A stretch of DNA of 64,000 bases. Origin: Falsirhodobacter algicola (GTDB lineage: Bacteria; Pseudomonadota; Alphaproteobacteria; Rhodobacterales; Rhodobacteraceae). Location: the NCBI RefSeq assembly GCF_018279165.1, contig NZ_CP047289.1, positions 868,001 through 932,000 of the forward strand. Direction: 5' to 3'. Shown here in pieces: positions 10,433 through 19,236 of the stretch (position 1 is its first letter; each line of letters begins with the position of its first letter). The notes beneath the pieces are model-generated. The model worked only from the letters and a program-made list of their open reading frames with translations. It was not told the DNA's origin and ran no database searches. The translations under genes were made by a program, and so were the position numbers.

Positions 10433-11778
10433 CTCCCCAACGCCTCCCACGTCGCTTCGATGGTTCCGGTCGCATCCTCGGCCGATTGGCCCGCTACGAA
10501 ATCGACCATCGCCGTCCAGAAGGCCCCGGCGCCGATCGCACCCGGCATCAGATCCGAGGCGTCGAAGCGGAAGGTCGTCGCGTTGACCAGAATCTCACCC
10601 ATGCCGCGCAGTGTCGGATCGCCATAAGCGTCGAGATTGGCCGTCGTCAGCGGTGTGAGGAAGCCAGTCTGCGACATCCAGATCTCGTGCGCGATGGGGG
10701 TGCGCAGGAATTCGAGGAACGCTTCGGCCACGGGGGTGTCATGCGCGATGGTGAAGGTCGTCCCCGCACCCAGCACCGGATCGCCGAGGTCCTTCGTCTC
10801 GAAGGGCGGCATGTAGAAGAAATCCACATCCGCGCCGAACTCCGTCCCAGTCGGGAAGAACGAGCCGATGAACGAGGCCTGATGCATCATCATGCAGCGC
10901 GGCGGGATGGAGAAGAGGCCCTGTGGGCTGTCGCGGTGATCGATCCAGCCGACCCCGCCCGCGCCGCCATCGACGAAACGGTCGGTCTTGGCGAACCAGC
11001 CGAACTCGTTCACGGCCTCCACGACGCGGGGATCGTCGAAGGGGATCTCATGGGCGACCCATTGGTCGTAGACCTCGGGCGGCTGGGTGCGCAGCATCAG
11101 ATCCTCCACCCAATCGGTCGCGGGCCAGCCTGTGGCCGAACCGGAGCCGAGGGCGATGCACCACGGCGTCACGCCGTCATCGGCCATCCGCTCGGTCAGC
11201 GCCTTCAGCGCCTCCATCGTGCGGGGGATCTCGTAGCCAAGCGCTTTGAAATTCTCGGGGGAATAGAAGACGAGGCTTTTCACGTCGATCTTGTAGGGGA
11301 AGCCATAAACCGCCTCCTGACCGTCCGGCCCGGCAAAGGTCACGAGCTTCACCCAACTGTCGCCGGCGGCATAATTCTCGCGCAGCCAGTCGGCGGTATC
11401 GTCGGCCAAGGGCGTAAGCCGCCCCTGCCCGGCCAGTTGCCGCGCCAGACCCGGCTGGGGGAACACGGCGATGTCGGGGGGCGAACCCGAATTGACATCG
11501 ATGACGATCTGCTGCTCGAAGCTGTCGGAACCGGCGTAATCCACGCGGGCGCCCGTAGCGGCTTCGAAATATTCGAACGTCCGGCGGAAGGTCACCTCAT
11601 CCTCGGCCGTCCATGGGCCGGATATGGTGACGCTCTGCCCTTGCAGATCATGCGTCGCGGCAAAATCCTCGTAGGATTGCCAATTGAATCGCGGGTCTTC
11701 GCCCGGCTGATACAGAAGCTCTTGTGCCCCTGCGGCTGTGGCCATGACCGACAGAGCCACCGACAGGTGTACGCGCAA
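10429..11778 (-). CDS. aglE: Alpha-glucoside ABC transporter periplasmic binding protein AglE
   Basis: The roughly 449-residue protein has a signal peptide (RVHLSVALSVMATAAGAQ) and then a family-1 solute-binding fold: SVTISGPWTAEDEVTFRR near the mature start, GSDSFEQQIVIDVNSGSPPDIAVFPQPG, and the GSGSATGWPATDWVEDLMLR segment seen in AglE proteins. I chose TTG 11778 because GGGAGGAGAGG lies just upstream and the signal peptide then begins properly; an upstream TTG at 11820 would translate through the operator. It binds the sugar and delivers it to AglF-AglG. Promoter and operator are described separately. Confidence 0.87.
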   Translation of the reverse strand: MRVHLSVALSVMATAAGAQELLYQPGEDPRFNWQSYEDFAATHDLQGQSVTISGPWTAEDEVTFRRTFEYFEAATGARVDYAGSDSFEQQIVIDVNSGSPPDIAVFPQPGLARQLAGQGRLTPLADDTADWLRENYAAGDSWVKLVTFAGPDGQEAVYGFPYKIDVKSLVFYSPENFKALGYEIPRTMEALKALTERMADDGVTPWCIALGSGSATGWPATDWVEDLMLRTQPPEVYDQWVAHEIPFDDPRVVEAVNEFGWFAKTDRFVDGGAGGVGWIDHRDSPQGLFSIPPRCMMMHQASFIGSFFPTGTEFGADVDFFYMPPFETKDLGDPVLGAGTTFTIAHDTPVAEAFLEFLRTPIAHEIWMSQTGFLTPLTTANLDAYGDPTLRGMGEILVNATTFRFDASDLMPGAIGAGAFWTAMVDFVAGQSAEDATGTIEATWEALGR

Positions 11779-11800
11779 ACGACCTCTCCTCCCTCGTTTC

Positions 11801-11820
11801 TTGTCAGACAAGTCTGACAA
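11801..11820 (-). promoter_or_regulatory. Perfect palindrome, probable operator of the agl operon
   Basis: TTGTCAGAC (11801-11809) and GTCTGACAA (11812-11820) are exact inverted repeats with a two-base AA centre. The element lies directly after the predicted -10 box and 23 bases before the aglE start, a position where a repressor would block transcription. The half TTGTCAGACAA resembles targets of FadR-type GntR regulators more than CG-centred LacI operators. No regulator gene is present in the window. Confidence 0.7.
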
Positions 11821-11828
11821 TCACGAAA

Positions 11829-11856
11829 CAGTTAGGTCGGTTCGCCTCGTGTTCAA
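11829..11856 (-). promoter_or_regulatory. Predicted promoter of the aglEFGK operon
   Basis: On the minus strand TTGAAC (11856-11851) is followed after 16 bases by TAACTG (11834-11829). The predicted transcription start then falls just before the palindromic operator. The -35 box lies within an inverted repeat (11844-11872). Confidence 0.55.
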
Positions 11857-11872
11857 CAAATTGACACGAGGC
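11844..11872. repeat. Inverted repeat overlapping the agl -35 region
   Basis: GCCTCGTG (11844-11851) and CACGAGGC (11865-11872) are exact inverted repeats. The stem can extend inward through TCAA/TTGA with one bulged T. It lies between tRNA-Val(CAC) and aglE with no T run on either side, so it could be a second operator, a processing hairpin of a tRNA-agl transcript, or a weak terminator. Confidence 0.55.
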
Positions 11873-11890
11873 ATGGTATCCAGTGGTGGA

Positions 11891-11965
11891 TGGTGGGCGA
11901 TGAGGGATTTGAACCCCCGACATCTTCGATGTGAACGAAGCGCTCTACCACTGAGCTAATCGCCC
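11891..11965 (-). tRNA. tRNA-Val (anticodon CAC)
   Basis: The minus strand forms a 75-base cloverleaf: acceptor GGGCGAT/ATCGCCC, D arm GCTC/GAGC, anticodon stem CTTCG/CGAAG around loop TTCACAT (anticodon CAC, reading GTG), and a T arm with GTTCAAAT. CCA is encoded. Its 3' end is 113 bases upstream of the aglE start on the same strand. Confidence 0.96.
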
Positions 11966-11975
11966 GATGCCGGGG

Positions 11976-12003
11976 GTTTATCTTTACTCATCATCCTCCG
12001 CAA
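11976..12003 (-). promoter_or_regulatory. Candidate promoter of tRNA-Val(CAC)
   Basis: TTGCGG (12003-11998) and ATAAAC (11981-11976) are 16 bases apart on the minus strand and end 10 bases before the tRNA. This copies the geometry of the stronger promoter of tRNA-Val(TAC). The -35 box overlaps the last codons of the HU-like gene. Confidence 0.4.
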
Positions 12004-12337
12004 GAGTATTTTCAGAGGTTTTTTCGGCGTTGTTCGGGAAGCGCAATTTCAGCGTCAGGGGGCCGTCCTCTTCCTTGCGTTTGATCACGCGCAGCCGGCC
12101 CAGAGGCGGCAAGGCAAGGTCCGTCCCTTCCTTCAGATTCTCGGCGATATTGGTCAGAAGCGCCTCGACGATGGGCTTCACGACGCCCTTCTTCTGGCCC
12201 GTCTGTTCCACGATCCGGTCCAGCAGATCGGGGAGCTTCACGACGGTGACGGGATCGGCGGCCACTTCGGGCACGGTGGGTTCGACGGTTTCGACGGGTT
12301 CGGCAGCTTTCGCACTACGGGTCGTCTTGGTGGCCAT
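11984..12337 (-). CDS. HU/IHF-family DNA-binding protein, divergent, with acidic tails
   Basis: From ATG 12337 the product has 117 residues. About 30 N-terminal residues are rich in Ala, Val, Pro and Glu (MATKTTRSAKAAEPVETVEP). An HU-like core follows: LPDLLDRIVEQTGQKKGVVKPIVEALLTNIAENL (in two helices), then LPPLGRLRVIKRKEEDGPL in place of the usual GFGTF strand. The arm is shortened and the end is acidic (ENTLAEDDE). HU proteins bend and compact DNA. The acidic ends are unusual and might weaken or tune binding. It lies 98 bases downstream of lon on the same strand, behind a strong terminator, so it probably has its own promoter. Confidence 0.75.
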   Translation of the reverse strand: MATKTTRSAKAAEPVETVEPTVPEVAADPVTVVKLPDLLDRIVEQTGQKKGVVKPIVEALLTNIAENLKEGTDLALPPLGRLRVIKRKEEDGPLTLKLRFPNNAEKTSENTLAEDDE

Positions 12338-12401
12338 GACAGTATCCCTCACTCTGTTGGAAGCCTGTCCATGCTAAGCACGAGCGCGCCGCAGGTTAAA
12401 G

Positions 12402-12427
12402 AAAAACGCGCCCGGAGGCGCGTTTTT
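12402..12427 (-). terminator. Rho-independent terminator of lon
   Basis: AAAAACGCGCC (12402-12412) and GGCGCGTTTTT (12417-12427) form an 11-base-pair stem with a CGGA loop. On the minus strand the 3' arm ends in a T run, 8 bases after the lon stop. The symmetry would also let it work in the other direction. Confidence 0.93.
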
Positions 12428-12435
12428 CGGTCGTT

Positions 12436-14841
12436 TCAGTGCGCCGTCGGCTGATGCGGCTGCTGTTCGGCCAAGCGGCGGGCGGCGGCGGCCTCTTCGG
12501 CGGCCTCGTCCCATTCCACAGGCTCGGGCATGCGGACCAGCGCCTCGCGCAGAACCTCGCGCACATGGCTGACCGGAATGATCCGAAGGCCCTGCGTCAC
12601 GTTCGCCGGAATTTCGGCCAGATCCTTCTCGTTCTCCTCGGGGATCAGCACCGTCTTGATGCCGCCGCGCAGAGCCGCGAGAAGCTTCTCCTTCAGGCCG
12701 CCGATGGGCAGCGCGTTGCCGCGCAGCGTCACCTCCCCCGTCATCGCGATGTCCTTGCGAACGGGAATGCCCGTCAGCACCGACACGATCGAGGTGACCA
12801 TCGCAAGCCCCGCGCTCGGCCCATCCTTGGGCGTCGCGCCTTCCGGGACGTGGACGTGGATGTCCATCGCCTCGAACCGCGGCGGCTTCACGCCCAGCTC
12901 CGGCGCGATGGACCGCACATAGCTGGACGCCGCGTCGATCGATTCCTTCATGACATCGCCGAGCTTGCCCGTCGTCTTCATGCGGCCCTTGCCCGGCAAG
13001 CGCAGCGCTTCGATCTGAAGCAGTTCCCCCCCGACCGAGGTATAGGCCAGACCCGTAACGACGCCGACCTGATCCTCTTTCTCGGCCAGCCCGAACTTGT
13101 AGCGTTTCACACCAAGGAAATCGCCGACATTCGCCGCCGTCACCTCGATCGCGGTGGCCTTGCCCTTCACGATCTCCGTCACGGCCTTGCGGGCCAGTTT
13201 TGCGATCTCACGCTCGAGGTTCCGGACCCCGGCCTCGCGGGTGTAGGAGCGGATGACCTCCGTCAGCGCGTCGTCCGAGACCGAGAATTCGCCCTTCTTC
13301 AGGCCGTGATTCTGCACCTGCTTGTCCAGAAGGTGCGATTTGGCGATCTCGCGCTTCTCATCCTCGGTGTAACCGGCCAGCGGAATGATCTCCATCCGGT
13401 CCAGAAGCGGGCCCGGCATGTTGTAGGAGTTCGCCGTGGTCAGGAACATCACGTTCGACAGATCGTATTCCACCTCGAGATAGTGGTCGACGAAGCTGCC
13501 ATTCTGCTCCGGGTCCAGCACCTCCAGCATCGCCGATGCCGGATCGCCGCGATAATCCTGCCCCATCTTGTCGATTTCATCGAGCAGGATGAGCGGGTTC
13601 GTGGTCTTGGCCTTCTTCAGCGCCTGAATGATCTTCCCGGGCATGGAGCCGATATAGGTCCGGCGGTGGCCGCGGATCTCGGATTCGTCGCGCACGCCGC
13701 CAAGGCTGATGCGGATGAACTCGCGCCCCGTCGCCTTCGCAACCGACTTGCCGAGAGAGGTCTTGCCCACACCCGGAGGGCCGACGAGGCACAGGATCGG
13801 CCCCTTCAGCTTGGTCGCGCGGGCCTGCACGGCAAGGTATTCGGTGATCCGTTCCTTGACCTTCTCCAGCCCGTGGTGATCGGCATCGAGGATCGCCTGC
13901 GCCTTGCCGATGTCTTTCTTGACCTTCGACTTCACGCCCCACGGCACGCCCAGAAGCCAGTCGAGATAGTTCCGCACGACGGTCGCCTCGGCGCTCATCG
14001 GGGACATCGATTTCAGCTTCTTGATCTCGGCATCCGCCTTCTCGCGGGCCTCTTTCGATAGCTTGGTCTTGGCGATGCGCGCTTCGAGTTCGGCGACCTC
14101 GTTCTGGCCGTCCTCGCCATCGCCGAGCTCCTTCTGAATGGCCTTCATCTGCTCATTCAGGTAATACTCGCGCTGCGTCTTCTCCATCTGGTTCTTGACG
14201 CGCGACTTGATGCGTTTCTCGACCTGAAGGACGCTCATCTCGCCCTGCATATGGCCGTAGATGCCTTCCAACCGCTCACCGATGTCCAGCGTTTCCAGAA
14301 GCGCCTGCTTCTGCGCGACATCGACCCCCAGATGGCCAGCCACCAGATCGGCCAGACGCGCCGGGTCGCGCGATTCGGACACCGCCGACAGCGCCTCTTC
14401 GGGGATGTTCTTCTTGATCTTGGCGTAGCGTTCGAATTCATCCGCGACGGCGCGCAGCATGGCGTCCACCGTTTCGGCATCGCCCGCGGTCTCTTCCATC
14501 GCCTCGGCGCGCGCCTCGAAGAAGCGGTCATTCTCGATGAAATCGGTGATGCGCACGCGCGTCTTGCCCTCGACCAGCACCTTCACGGTGCCATCGGGCA
14601 GTTTCAGCAGTTGCAGCACATTGGCCAAAACGCCCGTGCGGTAGATACCGTCATCGCCCGGATCGTCCACCGAAGGATCCATCTGCGCGGAAAGCAGGAT
14701 CTGGCGATCCTCGGACATGACCTCTTCCAGCGCGCGAACCGATTTCTCCCGGCCCACGAACAGCGGCACGATCATGTGCGGAAACACCACGATGTCGCGC
14801 AGGGGCAACACGGGATAGCTCGGTGCAAGTGTCTCGTTCAT
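12436..14841 (-). CDS. lon: ATP-dependent protease Lon (LonA)
   Basis: The 801-residue enzyme has the full LonA layout: N-terminal substrate-binding domain (1-200), coiled region (210-270), AAA+ module with Walker A GPPGVGKT (354-361) and Walker B LILLDEID (417-424), and a C-terminal protease domain with catalytic Ser676 in [10 protein letters not shown] and Lys719 in GGLKEKLL. The Ser-Lys spacing of 43 matches the E. coli enzyme. It degrades misfolded and short-lived regulatory proteins in the cytoplasm. It is a single gene with a strong terminator. I could not identify a convincing heat-shock promoter upstream. Confidence 0.98.
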   Translation of the reverse strand: MNETLAPSYPVLPLRDIVVFPHMIVPLFVGREKSVRALEEVMSEDRQILLSAQMDPSVDDPGDDGIYRTGVLANVLQLLKLPDGTVKVLVEGKTRVRITDFIENDRFFEARAEAMEETAGDAETVDAMLRAVADEFERYAKIKKNIPEEALSAVSESRDPARLADLVAGHLGVDVAQKQALLETLDIGERLEGIYGHMQGEMSVLQVEKRIKSRVKNQMEKTQREYYLNEQMKAIQKELGDGEDGQNEVAELEARIAKTKLSKEAREKADAEIKKLKSMSPMSAEATVVRNYLDWLLGVPWGVKSKVKKDIGKAQAILDADHHGLEKVKERITEYLAVQARATKLKGPILCLVGPPGVGKTSLGKSVAKATGREFIRISLGGVRDESEIRGHRRTYIGSMPGKIIQALKKAKTTNPLILLDEIDKMGQDYRGDPASAMLEVLDPEQNGSFVDHYLEVEYDLSNVMFLTTANSYNMPGPLLDRMEIIPLAGYTEDEKREIAKSHLLDKQVQNHGLKKGEFSVSDDALTEVIRSYTREAGVRNLEREIAKLARKAVTEIVKGKATAIEVTAANVGDFLGVKRYKFGLAEKEDQVGVVTGLAYTSVGGELLQIEALRLPGKGRMKTTGKLGDVMKESIDAASSYVRSIAPELGVKPPRFEAMDIHVHVPEGATPKDGPSAGLAMVTSIVSVLTGIPVRKDIAMTGEVTLRGNALPIGGLKEKLLAALRGGIKTVLIPEENEKDLAEIPANVTQGLRIIPVSHVREVLREALVRMPEPVEWDEAAEEAAAARRLAEQQPHQPTAH

Positions 14842-14925
14842 CTCTGGTCCTTTCGCAAGAAGGCGCTGGCCCCGGTCATCGGCGACACCCGGCCCTCCCC
14901 GGATCTGAGCATCCTATCTGGTGAT

Positions 14926-14959
14926 GCGCCCGGCCGGAGTCAACCGCTCCGCCGGGCGC
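14926..14959 (-). terminator. Long GC hairpin between the Old Yellow Enzyme gene and lon
   Basis: GCGCCCGGC-(C)-GGAG (14926-14939) pairs with CTCC-GCCGGGCGC (14947-14959), giving 13 base pairs with one bulge. It begins 13 bases after the stop of the upstream minus-strand gene. There is no T run, so termination would have to be Rho-assisted or U-independent. Confidence 0.45.
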
Positions 14960-14972
14960 CGGACCCCCGCCG

Positions 14973-16052
14973 TCAGTCCAGTTGGGCCAGCGTCGGATAG
15001 TCCGTATAGCCTTCCGCACCACCACCATAGAGCTTGTCCTTGGGCAGCGGGTTCAGCGGCGCATCCTGCGCCAGACGCTCCGCAAGGTCGGGGGTGGAGA
15101 TGTAGGGCCGCCCGAAGGACACCATGTCGCCTTCGGCCGCGATCGCATCGGCGCGGTCGTGATAGCCGTTATTGGCGATATAGACGCCCTTATAGGCCGA
15201 ACGCAGCGCCTCGATGCCGCCCTCGGGCCAGTCGCGCGGGCCGCCGGTCTGCCCCTCGACCACCTCGAGGAAGGCAAGGCCATGCGCGTTGATGACATCG
15301 ATCACCTTGGCGAAGAGCGCCGCCGTATCGCTGTCGATGCCGACATTGTTGGCGTTCGACCACGGCGAGATGCGGATGCCGGTGCGGCCCGCACCCATGA
15401 CCGAGACGACCGCCCCGATGATCTCGTCCAGCAGACGGACGCGATTCTCGATGGAGCCGCCATAGGCGTCGTCGCGATGGTTGGTGGTGTCGCGCAGGAA
15501 CTGGTCGATCAGGTAGCCGTTCGCCGCGTGGATCTCCACCGCGTCGAAACCGGCGGCCTTGGCATTGGCCGCAGCCGTGCGCCAATCCTCGACGATGCGG
15601 GCGATCTCGTCCGTTTCCAGCGCACGGGGCACCGAGGTTTCGATCATGTTCGTGCCGTCGAAGGTCTTGCCATTGGCGCCGATCGCCGAGGGCGCAACGG
15701 GCGGCTTGCCATCCAGCAGCACTTCGTGGCTGATGCGGCCCACATGCCACAGCTGGATGGCGATCTTGCCACCGGCCGCATGGACGGCATCGGTCACGCG
15801 CTTCCAGCCGGTGACCTGCGCTTCGGAATAGATGCCCGGCGTCCACGCATAGCCCTTCCCTTCGGGAGAGATCTGCGAGCCTTCGGTGATGATGAGACCG
15901 GCACCGGCGCGCTGGCGGTAATACTCCTCCGCCAGATCGCTGGGCACGTCGCCATCGGGGTTCGCGCGGTTGCGCGTCAGCGGGGCCATCGCGATGCGGT
16001 TCTTCAGTTGAAGATCACCGACGGTGATGGGATCGAATAGATTGGCGGGCAT
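14973..16052 (-). CDS. Old Yellow Enzyme family ene-reductase (NemA-like)
   Basis: The 359-residue FMN enzyme begins MPANLFDPITVGDLQLKNRI and carries the substrate-binding pair His175/Asn178 in VEIHAANGY, the NHRDDAYGGS...NR motif, and FMN-binding residues near the end (VSFGRPYISTPDLA). Members reduce activated alkenes, maleimides or nitrate esters with NAD(P)H. The physiological substrate is unknown. An in-frame upstream extension to 16325 crosses the tgt gene and is rejected in favour of ATG 16052. It lies 53 bases downstream of tgt, so the two may be co-transcribed. Confidence 0.92.
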   Translation of the reverse strand: MPANLFDPITVGDLQLKNRIAMAPLTRNRANPDGDVPSDLAEEYYRQRAGAGLIITEGSQISPEGKGYAWTPGIYSEAQVTGWKRVTDAVHAAGGKIAIQLWHVGRISHEVLLDGKPPVAPSAIGANGKTFDGTNMIETSVPRALETDEIARIVEDWRTAAANAKAAGFDAVEIHAANGYLIDQFLRDTTNHRDDAYGGSIENRVRLLDEIIGAVVSVMGAGRTGIRISPWSNANNVGIDSDTAALFAKVIDVINAHGLAFLEVVEGQTGGPRDWPEGGIEALRSAYKGVYIANNGYHDRADAIAAEGDMVSFGRPYISTPDLAERLAQDAPLNPLPKDKLYGGGAEGYTDYPTLAQLD

Positions 16053-16105
16053 GGTCGTCTCCTTACTAGAGAAGCGAAGATATGCCGACGGCGCGCCCGC
16101 ACAAG

Positions 16106-17230
16106 TCACAGGATGTCGATATCGCCCTCGGCACGCGTGGCATGGAAATCGCGCACGAAAGCCGCAAGCGCCTCGGCAGCGATCGCATCGCGCAGCCCCT
16201 GCATCAATTCCTGATAGTAATGCAGGTTGTGCCATGTCAGCAGCATGGAGCCGATGATCTCCTGCGCGCGGATGACATGGTGCAGATAGCCGCGCGAATA
16301 GCTGCGGCAGGCCGGGCAGCCACATTCCTCATCCAGCGGGCGCGGATCGTCGGCATGGCGGGCGTTGCGCAGGTTCACGACGCCGCGGCGCGTGAAGGCC
16401 TGCCCCGTCCGCCCCGAGCGGGACGGAAGCACGCAGTCCATCATGTCGATCCCGCGTTCGACCGCGCCCACGATGTCGTCGGGCTTGCCGACCCCCATCA
16501 GATAGCGCGGCTTTTCCTCCGGCAGCATGTTGGGCGCGTAATCGAGGACATCGAACATCATCTTCTGCCCCTCGCCCACCGCAAGGCCGCCGACCGCGTA
16601 GCCGTCGAAATCGATGGCGCGCAGCTTCTCGGCGCTTTCGGCGCGCTGATCGGGGAAGACGCTGCCCTGCTGAATGCCGAACAGCGCATGGCCCGGACGA
16701 TCGCCGAAGGCATCGCGCGAGCGCTGCGCCCACCGCATCGACAGCTCCATCGACTTCCGGGCCGTCTTCTCATCGGCCGGGAACGGCGTGCATTCGTCGA
16801 AGGCCATCACGATATCGGAGCCGAGCAGACGCTGGATCTCCATGCTGCGTTCGGGCGTCAGGTGATGGCTGGAGCCGTCGATATGGCTCTTGAAGCGCAC
16901 CCCCTCCTCGGTCAGCTTGCGCAAAGCGGTCAGACTCATCACCTGAAAACCGCCGGAGTCGGTCAGGATCGGCCGCTCCCAGTTCATGAAGCGGTGCAGA
17001 CCGCCCAGCCGGGCGATACGCTCGGCCGTAGGCCGCAGCATCAGGTGATAGGTGTTGCCGAGCAGAATATCCGCGCCGGTAGCACGGACATTTTCGGGCA
17101 GCATGGCCTTTACGGTTGCCGCCGTACCCACGGGCATGAAGGCCGGGGTGCGGATCTCCCCCCTCGGGGTGGAGATTACGCCCGTGCGCGCTTTGCCGTC
17201 GGTGGCGAGCCTGCGAAAACTGACTGTCAT
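16106..17230 (-). CDS. tgt: Queuine tRNA-ribosyltransferase
   Basis: The 374-residue Tgt exchanges guanine-34 of GUN-anticodon tRNAs for the queuosine precursor. Seen: Asp91 in [12 protein letters not shown] (acid/base), nucleophile Asp265 in [12 protein letters not shown], and a zinc site C303-X-C305-X2-C308-X25-H334, exactly the family spacing. ATG 17230 is divergent from dctA across 191 bases. No other queuosine gene is in the window. Confidence 0.98.
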   Translation of the reverse strand: MTVSFRRLATDGKARTGVISTPRGEIRTPAFMPVGTAATVKAMLPENVRATGADILLGNTYHLMLRPTAERIARLGGLHRFMNWERPILTDSGGFQVMSLTALRKLTEEGVRFKSHIDGSSHHLTPERSMEIQRLLGSDIVMAFDECTPFPADEKTARKSMELSMRWAQRSRDAFGDRPGHALFGIQQGSVFPDQRAESAEKLRAIDFDGYAVGGLAVGEGQKMMFDVLDYAPNMLPEEKPRYLMGVGKPDDIVGAVERGIDMMDCVLPSRSGRTGQAFTRRGVVNLRNARHADDPRPLDEECGCPACRSYSRGYLHHVIRAQEIIGSMLLTWHNLHYYQELMQGLRDAIAAEALAAFVRDFHATRAEGDIDIL

Positions 17231-17421
17231 GCGCTTTCCTTTGCGCCAAAAACGCGTCTTTGGGAAGGGGGACGATGCGGCAGTGACACATCGCGCCGCG
17301 CCGCATGCACCCTCCCCCCACAGACAAATTGCGCAGATGTCGATTCAGCGCTACACGCGCAAGATCGACTTGTCCGTGCCGGACCACGCTCCGAATGGCA
17401 GCACCTTAGGGAGGAACATCG

Positions 17422-18786
17422 TTGCACTTCGAACCCACAGCAGGGGAGCTGCCAAAGCCGCGTCCCTTCTACACCCATCTCTACTTCCAGGTGATCGTCG
17501 CGATCATCCTCGGCATTCTGCTCGGACACTTCTATCCGACATTCGCCGCGCAGCTGAAACCGCTGGGCGACGCCTTCATCAAACTGGTGAAGATGATCAT
17601 CGCGCCGGTGATCTTCCTGACCGTCTCCACCGGCATCGCCGGGATGAGCGACATGAAGAAGGTCGGCCGCGTCGCGGGCAAGGCGATGATCTACTTCCTC
17701 ACCTTCTCCACGCTGGCGCTGATCATCGGCCTCGTGGTCGCGAACCTGTTGCATCCGGGTTCGGGGATGAACATCGATCCGGCCACGCTGGATACCGCCG
17801 CCGTCAACGACTACGCCGCCAAGGCGCATGAGACGACGGTCACCGGCTTCTTGATGAACATCATCCCGACGACGCTGGTCGGCGCCTTCGCGCAGGGCGA
17901 CATCCTGCAGGTGCTGTTCATCTCGGTGCTGTTCGGCATCTCGCTCGCCATCGTCGGCGAGAAGGCGCGTCCGGTGACGGAGTTCCTGACCTCGCTGACC
18001 TTCCCGATCTTCAAACTGGTCGGCATCCTGATGAAGGCGGCTCCGATCGGTGCCTTCGGCGCGATGGCCTTCACCATCGGGCGCTACGGCCTCGAATCGG
18101 TGATCAACCTCGCCTTCCTCGTGCTGTGCTTCTACGCCACGGCCCTGCTCTTCGTCATCGTCGTGCTGGGAGCGGTCGCGCGCTACAACGGCTTCTCCAT
18201 CTTCAAGCTGATCAAGTACATCAAGGAGGAACTCCTCCTCGTGCTCGGCACCTCCTCCTCCGAGGCGGCGCTGCCTTCGCTGCTGCAAAAGATGGAACGG
18301 GCGGGCGCGTCGCGTTCGGTCGTGGGCCTGGTCGTGCCGACCGGCTATTCGTTCAACCTCGACGGTACGAACATCTACATGACGCTGGCGGCGCTGTTCA
18401 TCGCGCAGGCCACCAACACCGACCTGACCCTCGGTCAGGAGATCCTGCTGCTGCTGGTCGCGATGCTGTCCTCGAAGGGGGCTGCGGGCATCACGGGCGC
18501 TGGCTTCATCACGCTGGCCGCAACGCTGTCGGTCGTGCCGACCGTCCCGCTGGCGGGCATGGCGCTGATCCTCGGCGTGGACCGCTTCATGTCCGAATGC
18601 CGCGCCCTGACGAACTTCGTCGGCAACGCGGTCGCGACCCTCGTCGTCGCCCGCTGGGAAGGCGAGCTGGACATGGACAAGCTGCACGCCGCCCTGAACG
18701 GCGAGCCGGAGCCCGTCGCCACCATGACGCCCCCGCGGAACGTCATGCCGGGGCTGCAGGAACAACCGCTGACTTCGACCGACTGA
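17422..18786 (+). CDS. dctA: C4-dicarboxylate:cation symporter DctA
   Basis: The 454-residue glutamate/dicarboxylate (DAACS) symporter has multiple membrane segments, the serine-rich re-entrant motif TSSSEAALP (277-285), and [12 protein letters not shown] (305-316), both central to substrate and cation binding. It imports succinate, fumarate and malate. The start is TTG 17422, 8 bases after GGGAGG. I looked in the 191-base divergent region for a sigma-54 -24/-12 promoter, known for rhizobial dctA, and found no good match. The gene ends in two successive hairpins. Confidence 0.95.
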   Translation: MHFEPTAGELPKPRPFYTHLYFQVIVAIILGILLGHFYPTFAAQLKPLGDAFIKLVKMIIAPVIFLTVSTGIAGMSDMKKVGRVAGKAMIYFLTFSTLALIIGLVVANLLHPGSGMNIDPATLDTAAVNDYAAKAHETTVTGFLMNIIPTTLVGAFAQGDILQVLFISVLFGISLAIVGEKARPVTEFLTSLTFPIFKLVGILMKAAPIGAFGAMAFTIGRYGLESVINLAFLVLCFYATALLFVIVVLGAVARYNGFSIFKLIKYIKEELLLVLGTSSSEAALPSLLQKMERAGASRSVVGLVVPTGYSFNLDGTNIYMTLAALFIAQATNTDLTLGQEILLLLVAMLSSKGAAGITGAGFITLAATLSVVPTVPLAGMALILGVDRFMSECRALTNFVGNAVATLVVARWEGELDMDKLHAALNGEPEPVATMTPPRNVMPGLQEQPLTSTD

Positions 18787-18793
18787 TATGGAA

Positions 18794-18813
18794 AAGCCGC
18801 CCGGAGGCGGCTT
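18794..18813 (+). terminator. First terminator hairpin after dctA
   Basis: AAGCCGCC (18794-18801) and GGCGGCTT (18806-18813) form an 8-base-pair stem with a CGGA loop, 7 bases after the dctA stop. Only a short CTT tail follows, so it probably acts together with the second hairpin. Confidence 0.7.
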
Positions 18814-18832
18814 CTTCCACGGCACAGACAAG

Positions 18833-18857
18833 AAAGCCGCCCCTCGGGGCGGCTTTT
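18833..18857. terminator. Second, bidirectional terminator between dctA and the convergent small genes
   Basis: AAAGCCGCCCC (18833-18843) pairs with GGGGCGGCTTT (18846-18856), followed by TCC. On the minus strand the stem ends in TTTC, 9 bases beyond the stop of the 49-residue gene. It can therefore stop both dctA and the gatB operon. Confidence 0.8.
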
Positions 18858-18865
18858 CCTTTGGA

Positions 18866-19015
18866 TCACTCGGCGGGGTGGCGGTGCTTGCGTTCGGCCG
18901 CGCTGCGTTCCATCTGCCGGTCGAAGCGCCGGGACATCAGATGCGCCGCATAGACCCCGCACCCGCCCAAGGCGAGCGCGACAAAGGGGAATCCGTAGTT
19001 GAGAAAAGCCGTCAT
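18866..19015 (-). CDS. Tiny single-helix membrane protein (49 residues), unknown function
   Basis: I do not recognise the family. The reading frame starts MTAFLNYGFPFVALALGG, giving one membrane helix over roughly residues 3-25, followed by a basic, His- and Arg-rich cytoplasmic tail ending HRHPAE. Its ATG overlaps the stop of the 74-residue gene as ATGA (19012-19015), strong evidence of translation. It is the last gene of gatB-74aa-49aa, and the bidirectional terminator lies just beyond. A role with the adjacent small membrane protein is inferred from coupling only. Confidence 0.65.
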   Translation of the reverse strand: MTAFLNYGFPFVALALGGCGVYAAHLMSRRFDRQMERSAAERKHRHPAE

Positions 19016-19236
19016 ATCGAAGCCTCCTTCCTCAGATACCTAAGAACATAGAGCGCTAGGACATGAAAAACCAGCCCCACCGCAACCCAGAGAAAGAGTG
19101 ACAGCCCCGTGACCGTCACCCCCTCCGCCAGCGGGCGCAGCACACCGACCGCGATCAGGCCGATGCCGACGGCGTTCAGGAACGCCGCCATCAGCTTCAT
19201 CCGCTCGTTATGACACGCGAGCGGATCGCGCTGCAT
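19012..19236 (-). CDS. Small two-helix membrane protein (74 residues), unknown function
   Basis: The product has two hydrophobic helices (about residues 16-33, AAFLNAVGIGLIAVGVL, and 44-67, LSLFLWVAVGLVFHVLALYVLRY) and short basic ends. Its ATG (19236) shares a base with the gatB stop (TGATG), so translation is coupled to gatB. ATG 19200 is a possible shorter start but has no ribosome site. No enzymatic motif is seen. The partner downstream is another tiny membrane protein. Confidence 0.7.
   Translation of the reverse strand: MQRDPLACHNERMKLMAAFLNAVGIGLIAVGVLRPLAEGVTVTGLSLFLWVAVGLVFHVLALYVLRYLRKEASI

Noticed and set aside
17231-17421. Sigma-54 promoter for dctA
   Set aside because: No GG-N10-GC element with the flanking consensus was found; the closest TGGCA is misplaced.
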